From positions 20,847,001-20,911,000 of the forward strand of contig NC_065573.1 of the NCBI RefSeq assembly GCF_937616625.2: DNA of 64,000 bases, read 5' to 3'. The position numbers and the translations under genes are program-made. Under the pieces are notes generated by a model. It made no database searches and was not told the origin of the DNA. It saw nothing but the letters and a program-made list of their open reading frames with translations. Positions 44,404 to 54,267 of this stretch are shown here, piece after piece. This DNA comes from Mercurialis annua. Lineage: Eukaryota > Streptophyta > Magnoliopsida > Malpighiales > Euphorbiaceae. Every line of letters starts with the position of its first letter. Position 1 is the stretch's first letter.

Positions 44404-44739
44404 TCAGAACCAAGAATCTACACAAGATGTGTCTAGCAAACAATTGAAGTAGAACAGCAAACTAACCTCAGGTTCCCATGCATATTCCTCATGAATTTCA
44501 ACGAACTTGGAACACCATGGCAGTTTATCCGATCTCTTGCCAATGTTATCCTTCCATTTTCTATCGACGCCATAGACCAATACGTTGTCGACGTCCCTAA
44601 TCTTACATAACTTAATAAGATTATGGGTAAGTGGTGTTGAGTTCATATTTCTCTTGTTTTTTGGCGGTGGATGGCTCGTTAAAGCTGCGTGAATGGATTT
44701 GAAGGTAGATTCGTTACTTTTTTTTTGTGTGAAAGACAC
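44404..44739 (-). CDS. Unrecognised short reading frame
   Basis: Up to 111 codons on the minus strand. It has a plausible donor GTTAGT after WEPE (near 44470), which would make it a first exon. It contains KLPWCSKFVEIHEEYAWEPE and HNLIKLCKIRDVDNVLVYGVD, not low complexity, but I do not recognise a family. It lies between the two duplicated blocks and may be a gene fragment. Confidence 0.25.
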   Translation of the reverse strand: MSFTQKKSNESTFKSIHAALTSHPPPKNKRNMNSTPLTHNLIKLCKIRDVDNVLVYGVDRKWKDNIGKRSDKLPWCSKFVEIHEEYAWEPEVSLLFYFNCLLDTSCVDSWF

Positions 44740-44888
44740 TTTAAATTTTGGATTTAATTAGAATTTGAACTACTTTTATTATCTGCTGCAGTTTAGTTTC
44801 CTTATTGAGAATGAATGCAAGGTGTTTGATGTTTTGTCACCTTTTTTGTAGCAGAGATAGGCCTATTTTTGGGTTGCTTCAGGTCGTT

Positions 44889-45043
44889 CTACTTGGAGCG
44901 TCATTGAAGCGGAAGTTGCCGATAAAAAAAGGATTGCTAAAGCTGCTGCTTTGTATGCTCAAATGAAGGATATTAGCTTGTATCCTAATGCACACCTGTT
45001 CAACTTAATGCTCCGTAGTTATTTGTGCTTAGGGAGACCTTAA
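44889..45043 (+). pseudogene. PPR-like exon fragment
   Basis: After a possible acceptor (GGTTGCTTCAG) the frame reads STWSVIEAEVADKK, then AAALYAQMKDISLYPNAHLFNLMLRSYLCLG and a stop. The part from AAALYAQMK resembles a pentatricopeptide-type helical repeat. No start and no continuation were found, so it is a relic. Confidence 0.4.
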
Positions 45044-45642
45044 AATGGTTAAAATGTTGCTGCAAAAAATTATTAAGGTAGGGGCTCAAGTATAAATTTG
45101 ATACACCATGCTTATATTTTTGTAATAATGTTTAGTATGTAATTGTTTTTTAGTATACCCATGCACATACTTGTTACGTAAAGTATAAAATAAGTTTAGC
45201 TTTGCATTTTGGATGGTAATAAATTAATGAATTGTAATTATTTTATAAGGTTTTGTTTTAACTTTTAAGTGCTTCCTTTAGTTAATAGATCCAAATTCTG
45301 GAGATAATACATTATTCAAAACCAATATAACACATATCTACTCAAAGTCCAACAGATAAGGAAACAACAAAAAAATTATGCAGCTTAACTGAAAAGTGCA
45401 AGCTCTATAGTTTTTAACGAATAGAATGCTTAGACAATCAATTCACAGATAAAAATCATATTTAATGGTTCTACTCGATGTGGGACGACATAATCTTTAG
45501 GAACACAGAAATATCTTCAACGTTTATGCAATAAAATTATAACAATAGTAATGAAATAGCTGACAGTTCTTTCATTAATAAACTTATATAATGGTAGTCC
45601 TCCTGGACTAAACTGCTTGAATGAATTGAAGATATATTAAAT

Positions 45643-46734
45643 TTAATTTTCTTTAAAAGGCAATGATTCGATCCAAGTACAATTTGTGAGTTCTTCAACA
45701 TCAACTGGAATTTTACTTGAATAACTATTTGAACTCGATTGGTATTTTCTACTAGTAAGAGAATAGAAAATACATTTATCTTCTAGTACTTGCGGAAAAT
45801 AAACCTTGCCACCTTCAACTCCTGTAGGAGCACTTTGGACAAACGATGATCCATAACTGACATATACCAGTTTGTTATCTATGCCAGACACCTTCTGCCA
45901 TTTTGTCGATCTTTTTGTTGATATATTTAGCTCCCGAATCAGAATTTTATTTCGGCGATCAAATTCAAATATACCTAATAGTTTTTCATCATTAATGACC
46001 AAAAAACTTCTGTAAACGGAATCAACTTTCTTTTGGAGAAAAGGCCTCCAGATCAAACTGAATTTTCTCCTCTTGAAATCAAATACTACAAGATGACCAT
46101 TTAATCCCAAAATATAACACTTGTTCTTATGTATGACAGGATGAGAGTGTGAAGCTAGACCATGGTCTTTTAATTCCTGAGGATATAAATTGGATTCCCA
46201 ATAAGCAGGCCAACCAAAAAAATATACTGTCCAAGATTGACCAGGAACAAATAAGAAGAGGTTCAAAGAACTAATTCCAACAATGTAGCAATCATCGGAA
46301 TTTGTTGGAGGGGATGAAAAACACATTTTGGTGAATTGGCAAGAATCAATCTTGGGCATAAAGTTATCGGGGATTTCGATTTTGTGTCTTGTGAAGGGAT
46401 TGAAGAAAAAGTGACTATAACATGTTCGAGATAGAAGAAGCCAGCCGAATTTAGAGAAACGAATATGTGTATTTAATAATTCTGGAAACTCCAAGCAGAA
46501 AGTATGACCATAGAAAGGATGGACGAACATACATGTCTGGTCTTTGAGCGATAGAAGATAAGGATAGCAGGGATCGCAGGGTGGGTAACGAAAATTGGAG
46601 ACTGTGCTCCTCCACGGCTTGCAGGTATTCCAAATAGCAAATACCGCATCCCGAAAATACTTCAAAATTTCGCCCATTACGCCTGGACCGAGTGCACACC
46701 ATGAACTTCTTTCGAGATCATTCGCTGTTGTCAT
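45643..46734 (-). CDS. F-box / DUF295 protein, copy 2
   Basis: A single-exon gene of 363 residues, almost collinear with copy 1. It differs by a small in-frame loss in the F-box (the DTDGDA stretch is reduced to RDA), an inserted RST near residue 290, and scattered substitutions (SWCALGPGVMGEIL; SLIWRPFLQKK for SFIGKPFLHKK). The frame is intact, so both copies may be expressed. The F-box shortening could weaken SKP1 binding compared with copy 1. Confidence 0.85.
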   Translation of the reverse strand: MTTANDLERSSWCALGPGVMGEILKYFRDAVFAIWNTCKPWRSTVSNFRYPPCDPCYPYLLSLKDQTCMFVHPFYGHTFCLEFPELLNTHIRFSKFGWLLLSRTCYSHFFFNPFTRHKIEIPDNFMPKIDSCQFTKMCFSSPPTNSDDCYIVGISSLNLFLFVPGQSWTVYFFGWPAYWESNLYPQELKDHGLASHSHPVIHKNKCYILGLNGHLVVFDFKRRKFSLIWRPFLQKKVDSVYRSFLVINDEKLLGIFEFDRRNKILIRELNISTKRSTKWQKVSGIDNKLVYVSYGSSFVQSAPTGVEGGKVYFPQVLEDKCIFYSLTSRKYQSSSNSYSSKIPVDVEELTNCTWIESLPFKEN

Positions 46735-46974
46735 CTCCTCAACTATGAAAAAGAATATTTATTTTATGGAAGATGCAGCTTGGAGGTTTTATAGACGCAA
46801 GAGACAGTTTCCTAATTGAACATGTATTATTATTTAAGAAGAAAATCTAACGGAATAGAATCTCTCTTTTACTTCTTATTCCGTTTTCAAAAAACAAGTC
46901 CTATTCTATTTAGAACCTGATTTCCCTCTCTATATATATACAGATAAAATTACAAGTTCACAATTTACATATAG

Positions 46975-47931
46975 ATGGGTGATCCATGGCTTGTTAATTT
47001 TCTACTAGATGAAGAAGTCGTTTCTTTATTCAGCCTCTCCAAAGATAAATATGAGAAATATACCATCCCTGGTACTCGTAATAAACTAATATTAGCTTGT
47101 TCCTGGGGATGGCTGATACTCAAAGATGCACAAGATTGCTCTTATTCTCTCTTGAATCCCATCTCCATGGAGAAAATTGAACTCCCATTTTTGTTAGAAT
47201 TCGAATTCCAAGTTTATCCTGAGGATTCTGTTTCCAAAAACTTTTGCCTTTTAACAGCCTCCCCTGAACATCCCAATTGCTTTATTTTATTTGTTGACAA
47301 TGAATATAGAGTTGCTCGGTTTAGTCGACTCGCTAATGCAAAACTCATCACACAGTTCTCAATCCCGTCATTGAGTTGTCCGACAATTTTTCAAGAGAAG
47401 TTATGTTTTAAATCAACTAGACCTTATGATCCCCTGGATTTCGAAGATCAAGAACCGTACTCCGGGCGATATAAAGATCTTTTGGCCATGGATTTCAAAG
47501 ATGAAGAACTGAAATTCATGCCTATAGCTTCATTCGATACGCATTTGAAACGCATATATCCCGGCACATTCTGTTCCTTCTTTTGGTTCATTGGCCATGG
47601 CGATGATCTCTACTTTGTAGACCAAAATAATTTTGAATCCAGTCAAAAAGAAGTATGTGGATTCACCGTTTATCAACTTGATGTGGCAACGAAAACATGG
47701 GTCGAGTTGAAGAACATTGGCGATCGCGCATTCTTTCTTTCTGGTTGCCTTTCTAAAGGAATGTGTTGCAGCCTTGAGGAATCATCAGGAGTTAAACATA
47801 ATGCTATCTATTTTTTGTAGGAGGATAATAATTTTGTGCATGTTTTTAACTTGAAAAATAATAGTTTCTCGCTGGTTTCACCTTTTCCTGCTTCTATGAG
47901 TCATAAAAAGATGTTACTTGATTGGGTGTAA
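46975..47931 (+). pseudogene. DUF295 protein copy 2, truncated by an early stop
   Basis: 281 residues are nearly identical to copy 1 and stop at TAG 47818-47820, where copy 1 has CAG (AIYFL then Q). After the stop the old frame stays open to the original end (LLDWV, TAA 47929-47931), so a single C-to-T change removes the last 37 residues. The lost part covers the last propeller strand (FVHVFNLKNNSFSLV). It may be non-functional or encode a shortened protein. A TATA box lies at 46931-46940. Confidence 0.83.
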
Positions 47932-47997
47932 ACAAATTCTAATGATTTATGCAATTTTTTCTTTCTTTCATGTAATTTGAATATTGATTCTATTGAG

Positions 47998-48058
47998 TTA
48001 TATCAAAGATTAAATAGCTTACTGTTTTTCCTTATAACATCAATTGAATATAACTCTA
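47998..48058 (+). pseudogene. Displaced HISN3 fragment, copy 2
   Basis: Second copy of the HISN3-derived piece at 44205-44310 (TATATCAAAGATTAAATAGC, AACATCAATTGAATAT), further shortened. It belongs to duplication block 2. Confidence 0.6.
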
Positions 48059-48124
48059 TGCAAAAGTCAATTTCTCAAGGGGTTGAGGTAAATTCTTGTT
48101 GATTTTCTTACATGATATAATGAT

Positions 48125-48319
48125 CAGCGGCGGAACTAGGAATTTAAGAATGGGGGATGTGATCGTATAAAAACATTGAGGGGCAGATTGTAGGAAAAAT
48201 AAAAGAAATTCAGGAACCGTATTTTCTAAAAAAATTAAAGTTTGAAGTACTATTTTGTAAGAAATAAAAAAATTGAGGGGACGATTGCCCCTTCACCCTC
48301 TAAGGTGGTTCCGCCCCTG
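48125..48319. mobile_element. hAT MITE with perfect 8-bp target duplication
   Basis: A 195-bp element with ends CAGCGGCGGAACTAGG and complement of CAGGGGCGGAACCACC. Perfect 8-bp flanks ATAATGAT at 48117-48124 and 48320-48327. The CAG(G)GGCGGA end and 8-bp duplication fit hAT elements. Internal AGGGGACGATTGCCCC has dyad symmetry. No coding capacity. Confidence 0.85.
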
Positions 48320-48327
48320 ATAATGAT

Positions 48328-48970
48328 GCGAGTTTGTTATTATCTTAAATTTAAAATAAAAAATATTGGTTGATTTTAAATGACTACATTTATACAACTT
48401 AGATCAAATCAAATTATCAATCTATTAATATTGATCAAACTATATAAATTATTAATATAATTAAATGTATTAATTAAATTTTCAAAAAAAACTAAATATA
48501 TTAAATAACTTATAAAAAATTTAATTTATTAAATATGTTAAAATGTCATGACCACTTAACTTTTAAATTCAATCAGGTAAAACTGTAATTAATTAATATT
48601 TTAGAAAAATGCATAATTTCTAATTATGAAATTTATATTGAAACTCTTCAAATTTTATAACTTCAAAACATCAATAAATAGTTACAAACCCTTGAAATTT
48701 CATAACAATAATTTTTTTTATCATTCTACAAATCTAAATTTAAACTAAAAAAATAATATTTCAAAAAATATCATATTTCATAATGGAAGTAGAATATGTA
48801 TTAAGAAAATGAATGTGAGTAGTATAGTAGCATTTCAAAAAGAAATAGTAAAACAATTGACTAAAAGAGAAGTACAAAAAAGGTTAAAAGTTAAAACCAT
48901 AAAATGATAAACCATTCAACAACAAAGCGTCACCACCTCGACAACATCAGTATAGAATTCTTGTTTACCT
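48328..48970. other. AT-rich spacer
   Basis: No gene or repeat that I can support. Confidence 0.4.
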
Positions 48971-48972
48971 AT

Positions 48973-49060
48973 TAGGTCAAACTCAAAAAAATACCAAACT
49001 TTTGCGATTTTTATCAGTTATGATTAAATCTTTCAAAATGTATAAATATAATCCGTTTTG
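48973..49060. mobile_element. Truncated foldback element, F2-like end
   Basis: AGGTCAAACTCAAAAAAATA, CCAAACTTTTGCG and TCAGTTATGATTAAATCTTT resemble the left arm of the elements at 22342 and 23594 (AGGCTTAATCACC...CCAAACC...GTCAATTATAGTCAAACC). No partner arm follows, so only one end remains. Confidence 0.4.
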
Positions 49061-49805
49061 GAAAATTGAACGGAAGGTTTTACAACGTACCTTTTTATAA
49101 GATCTTATTTGAATTTGTGTCATTAAATGATAAAAAAACCACCGTTCGGATACTATAAACGGAAGGTTTTGCAATTGATCTTCTTTACAAAATCCAATTT
49201 ATTAATTTTTTTTGTTGTGAATCATTATTATTTATGAGCGGCAGACCACTGTTCGGATCTCATCATACGATCCCATGAATAAAAAGTTTTGTAAATCATC
49301 TTCTTTGCAGTTCCAGCTTATTAAAATTTATTTGTTGTGAATATTAAAACCACCGTTCAGATCCCATTATACATCCCATGTATGGTAGATTATTTTATAC
49401 ATGAGCAAAAGGTTACCGTTCAGATCCCATGAACTGAAGTTCTTGCAAGTTATCTTCTTATTCCAAAATACAATTTTTATAATTTTTTTTGTTGCAAATC
49501 TTTGTTAGTTGCATAGCGAAAAACCATCATTCGAATCCCATCCCATTATATGATCTCATGAATGAAATGTTTTTCAAATTTATCTTCTTTATAAGATCTT
49601 AAATATAACTTTTATAATTTTCTTTTGTTGCAAATCTTTATTATTTGCATAGCAAAACCCACCGTTCAGATCCCATCTCATTATATGATCCCATGAACGG
49701 AATATTTTTCAAATTTATCTTTTTTTTATAAGATTTTAATTTAATAAATTTAACTTTTTTAGTTTGAATATATATTACTTACATAACAAAAAATTACCGC
49801 TCGAA
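49045..49805. repeat. Degenerate tandem repeat array, ~110-150 bp units
   Basis: Five to six diverged units share CCACCGTTCAGATCCCAT, CCCATGAACGGAA, TTATCTTCTTTATAAGATC and TTTTTTGTTGCAAATC. No coding content. The array ends directly at the hAT element at 49812. Confidence 0.75.
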
Positions 49806-49811
49806 TTCCAT

Positions 49812-51725
49812 TAGGAATGGCAATGGGGATTGCTCCTAACGGAGCGGGAAATTCGCATTAATTGCCTCATGAGTGCGAGGATGGGGGAAGATCCCCACCC
49901 CCCACCCCACCCCATTCACGGGGATAGGGAAGATTACCCCCCCCCCCCTCCCCATTCACGAGGATGGGGGGGACGGGGGTTGTAGTCCCCATCCCATGGG
50001 AATCTCCATCCCCGTCCCTACGAGGACGCTATTTTTATACAATTTTTATATAATTTATATTACAATTTTTAATATATTTTTCATAATTTTTAATAATTTA
50101 ATTTAATTACTTAAGAGAAGATAATTTTTTTTTGAAAGAGACTACTAATTACTTCTGATACGAATTAAAAAAAAAGTTAAGAAAACTTTTTATTTTGTTT
50201 TGATTATTTTATATTAATATTTAAAGTGCTAATTTCCCTAAATACATGTTTCGCCAAAATAATTACAACTTTACATTGCAAGTTTTGAGTTTTATTTTTT
50301 GATTTTTTGCCCTAACTTTATTTACCTGTTTTGTTTTTATATTTACCAAAATACCTTTTTCGGTTTTTCAATTTCGGTTTTCGGTTCGGTCTACCAAACC
50401 GACCGAACCGACCGACAGTTTTTTTATATAGTGTAAGATTAGTGTATATATAGTGTTAATTTTTATTTTTTATAAATTTTTTTTCTGGAATTTTTTATTT
50501 TATTTTTTATAGTATAATAGTAGTGTATATATAGTGTTTTTATGGTGTTTATATAGTGTAAAATTAGTGTATAAGTAGTGTATACGTAGTGTATAAATAG
50601 TGTATAAGTAGTGTATTTATGGCATTTTATAGTGTTTTTCGTGGTTTAACCATGAAACACTGCAAATACACCATAAACATGCAAATATACCATAAACACT
50701 GCATATACATCATAAACATTGTAAATGCACCATAAATGTACTAAAAACGGCAGAAATACACCATTAATACACCAAAAATACACTAAAACGTAAAGATATT
50801 ATAAAATTATTACAAATGCACCATAAATCAATATTTTCGTGACAAAATCAGTAGCAATAAACAAATCTATGAATAAGAGAAGACAAAATAAATAATTTTA
50901 TGAATAATAGAACAATTTTATAAACAAAAAATTATAGATCTACAATAATTTATTTGCAAAATATTCAAATCATTAAAAAAAACCTAAAAAATTACACAAA
51001 TCTAAAAACGAGTCGAGAAATCCATAGCGCGAGCGGAAAAGACGAACGGACTAGCGCGAACTGGAAAAGACGAACGGAAAACGACCGGAAACGACGAGAA
51101 ATCCATCGGAAGTAGACGAACGGAAGTGTGACCGAAAAGATGAACGGAAAAGACGAACGTAAAAGTAATCGGAGGAGATAAACTGAAAATCGAATGAAAA
51201 AGAAGAAGAAAAGAAGAAGAAAAGATGAGAGAAGAAAAGAGAGAAAAAAAGGGTGGATATGTAAAAGTTTACCTAAAATGAGATAAGACTTCTTTATATA
51301 GTGGGTATTTTTGGTAAATAATTTAGCTTATTAGGTAATATAGAATAAGAGGAAAAGATTGGCCAAAATGGTGTAAATACTTTACCTAAAACAGGTATTT
51401 GGAAAATAATCCCATATTTAAAATTACTGAATATTTTAGATGATTAATTAATTTTCGAAATAATTTAATTTTATAATATTTTATATTATTTATATTTAAT
51501 AGTTTATAATTATTTTAAATATTTCATGAAAGTAATAAAAATATTAAAGATTTTTATTAAAATTATACAGGGTTGTGGAAATCCCCATGGGGATGGGGAA
51601 TTTTCGGGGATGGGGATGAATTAGTCCCCATCAAAAAAATGGGGACGAGGATGGAATTCCCCATAGAAGCGGGGACGGGAATGGGGATAGCTTTCCCGCC
51701 CCACCCCGCCCCCTTACCATCCCTA
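49812..51725. mobile_element. Non-autonomous hAT element, 1.9 kb
   Basis: Ends TAGGAATGGCAATGGGG and complement TAGGGATGGTAAGGGGG are hAT-type inverted repeats. Flanks AATTCCAT (49804-49811) and AATTCTAT (51726-51733) give an 8-bp duplication with one mismatch. Both ends have subterminal GC-rich stretches of GGGGATGGGGA/TCCCCATCCCC words (49850-50030 and 51570-51710). The interior has no transposase; it holds AGTGTATA/CACCATAAA minisatellites (50430-50800), a GGTTCGGT palindrome (50370-50420) and a GACGAACGGAAAA array (51030-51170). It must be moved by an hAT transposase from elsewhere. Confidence 0.82.
50430..50830. repeat. Two facing minisatellites forming a large hairpin inside the hAT element
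   Basis: 50440-50640 repeats TAGTGTATA(A/T)(A/G)-type words. 50650-50800 repeats units such as CACCATAAACACTGCAAATA on the complementary sense. The two halves are imperfect complements with the turn near 50650 (GTGGTTTAACCA). A 30-base stretch at 50711-50740 recurs exactly, inverted, at 54191-54220. Confidence 0.7.
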
Positions 51726-51733
51726 AATTCTAT

Positions 51734-52605
51734 AAATGAAAGGTTGATCACATGAACACTTGTTGAATACATGACTTATTTGTTAATATTTTTTTATCAT
51801 TCTAAATTAAATATAAGTTTTGTGGGATATTCCAACAAGGGTAATGCTGTTAAAATCATAGTTCGGTGAGGAAAGGATTTTGCCAAAGCGATTTTTAACT
51901 TTGTAAATTGCCCTAAACAAAATTGATCTTTAAGATCCTATATCTATTGTAAGTTATGTTTTGGCCCTTTTATTGGGTTACATATCTAAAAATAATATAT
52001 ATATATATATATATTATTTATTATTTATTATTATTTATTGAATCAAGTTTTATGATTAGAGATTTTTTGATTTCAATCTGTTTTTATTTCCAAAAATTTT
52101 AATGCTGCATAACTCTTGTAATTAGAGTTTAGATAAAAACAAATTAAAGATTTAACTACGATAATATATATTGCATTATAGTATACTGCTCTTGCCATAT
52201 TATTTCTCTATAAAATTAACAAGGCTTACATGTATATTTATTCAAAATGTATTAAAATGATTGAGATGTATTTAATAAAACTAAACTCATCTTTTTACGC
52301 AATCTAAAGACATTTTGTTGTTTAATACTTGTTACTCACTAAAGTTGTATTTTGCATTCTTCTACAAGGTATTCCCTCAAGTTGATTATGTATTGAATAT
52401 TTAGTATAATTTTTAGTATTTAAGAAACTAAATCTTATTTGTTCTGTTAAAAGTTTTTGTTTCTTTTTGAAATTAGAAAAACATTACCTAAATTATTATT
52501 TTTATATGCGTCCAGTATAGTGCTCCCGGCGTACATGGTTAGCAAACTTGGCTTGTCCTTTCCCCTTTCGGATTACTGGCAACGGAAAGATTTAATTAGT
52601 TTGTG
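51734..52605. other. AT-rich spacer with short (TA)n
   Basis: No gene. A (TA) run of about nine units lies near 51994-52012. The frame 52457-52702 (+) has no motif. Confidence 0.4.
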
Positions 52606-52973
52606 CATAACTCTGGGCGAGCGGCCCCCGTACCCCGCCCCTTCTCAAAGTCATCTTTGTCAATATGAATCCAAAATTTATAAATTTATAAATTGTTATT
52701 AAGATTCCAAAATAATATAAATAAAATTCAAAATTGCTCTAATAATTTCAATAGTCATTTAATGTCGTCTGTATATTTTTAGTTTAATTTCAAAAAATAA
52801 ATTCATTATACTTCAAAAGAGAAATAGAGTTGGAATTTTTAAAAATATAATTGTACCAAAAAAAGACGGGAAATGGAAATTTCAAAAATTTACAGTGAAA
52901 TACTTATATATTAAAAAGCCTATAAAATCCAAACTCAAAATTTTATGCGGAAAACAAATTTAAATCACTACAT
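52606..52973. repeat. 368-bp direct repeat, copy 1
   Basis: From CATAACTCTGGGCGAGCGGCC to AAATCACTACAT, matched by copy 2 at 53828-54195, also 368 bp, with many substitutions and indels. Shared landmarks are CCCCGTACCCCGCCCC, TTTGTCAATATGAATC, TAGAGTTGGAATTTT, AAAAGACGGGAAATGG and AAAGCCTATAAAATCCAAAC. The ends are not TG...CA, so an LTR is not supported. Confidence 0.8.
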
Positions 52974-53399
52974 AAATGTCCAATATGATTAGCCTAAATT
53001 CTATTCTGCCATTGAAATTTCTCTAAACCCCATATAAGAGTAAACATTTAATTTTTTTGTTAACTACAATTCAATTTATGTATAACAGTTTTACGACAGC
53101 TCTCTACTGACTACACAACCTACTGATAGGTTTGATGTAGAGTCTTGACATAATTCAGTGGTTTCGTTGAAGAATCAATCGAAGAAATAATTATGATTCT
53201 TGATAATCACATGCTCATTTAAATTTATGTTGAAGCTAATTAAAATTTTAATGAAGAATTAAATGATAAAATCGAATGCAAATTTGAATTAATTGAAGAG
53301 AGAGAGGAAAAAACCTAATTGTAAGTTCAGACTCTGAAGAAATTATTTTTTTTGAAAAATATGTAATTGTTTGAAATAGGTTAAAATTGTTTGTCTTAT

Positions 53400-53690
53400 A
53401 TGTATTTTCACGGAACTAGTTCAAATAATTTTTTCACATAAGTAGCTCATTATATTTTTTCACATAACTATCTCAAAGTAATTTTTTATAGAGCTAGCTT
53501 AAGCTATTTTTTCATATAACTAGCTCATTGTATTTTTTCACATAACTATCTCAAAGTATTTTTTTTACAGAGCTAGCTCAAACTAGTTTTTCACAGAATT
53601 AACTCAATTTATTTTTTCACAGAATTAGTACACAGTATTTTTTCACAAAACAATAAAAGCTATTTTTTCACAGAACATTCACAACTTATT
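53400..53690. repeat. Minisatellite, ~30-bp unit
   Basis: About nine to ten degenerate copies of TATTTTTTCACA-(T/G)AACTAGCTCA-like units lie between the two 368-bp repeats. Confidence 0.8.
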
Positions 53691-53827
53691 TTACATTTGA
53701 ATTTTGCATTATTTTATTTTTGTATAATTGCTAATTAATTAAGAACCAAATGAAGAAGTAAATAATAACATAAATCATATACTCGGATTTACAATCCTAG
53801 ATCATCACATATTTGGTAATAGTCAGT

Positions 53828-54195
53828 CATAAGTCTAGGCAAGCGGCCCCGTACCCCGCCCCCTGCTCACAGTTAGCTTTGTCAATATGAATCGAAAATT
53901 TATAAATTTATAAATTGTTATTAAACTTCAAAATAATATATAAATTTCAAATTTTCTTTAATAATTTCAATGGTCATTTAAAATCTTATGTATAATTTTA
54001 GTTTAATTTCAAAAAACAAATTCTTCATACTTCAATGAAGGGATAGAGTTGGAATTTTAAAAATATAATTGCACCAAGAAAAAAAGACGGGAAATGGCGC
54101 GATTTAAAAAATTTACAATGAAATACTTATATATATAAAGCCTATAAAATCCAAACTCAAAATTTTAGGTGGAAAATAAATTTAAATCACTACAT
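53828..54195. repeat. 368-bp direct repeat, copy 2, with inverted terminal extension
   Basis: See copy 1. Immediately after it, 54191-54220 matches the hAT-internal minisatellite and 54230-54267 is the inverted form of the sequence that follows copy 1 (52963-53001: ATCACTACATAAATGTCC...TTAGCC). Thus the right edge folds back on the repeat end. Confidence 0.75.
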
Positions 54196-54267
54196 TTATG
54201 GTGCATTTACAATGTTTATGTAGTGATTTAAATTAGGCTAATCATATTGGACGTTTATGTAGTGATT

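Larger units (their letters stand above)
45349..48060. repeat. Tandem segmental duplication, block 2
   Basis: Direct copy of 41533-44310 (see the first block). It carries a shorter F-box gene, a truncated DUF295 gene and a shorter HISN3 fragment. The boundaries were taken from where similarity starts (CCAACAGATAAGG) and fades (near CTCTATGC). Confidence 0.88.

Noticed and set aside
53400..53690. CRISPR-like array
   Set aside because: Units are degenerate and contiguous without unique spacers; plant nuclear DNA.
52606..54195. TRIM or other LTR retroelement made of the 368-bp repeats
   Set aside because: No TG...CA ends, primer-binding site, polypurine tract or target duplication.
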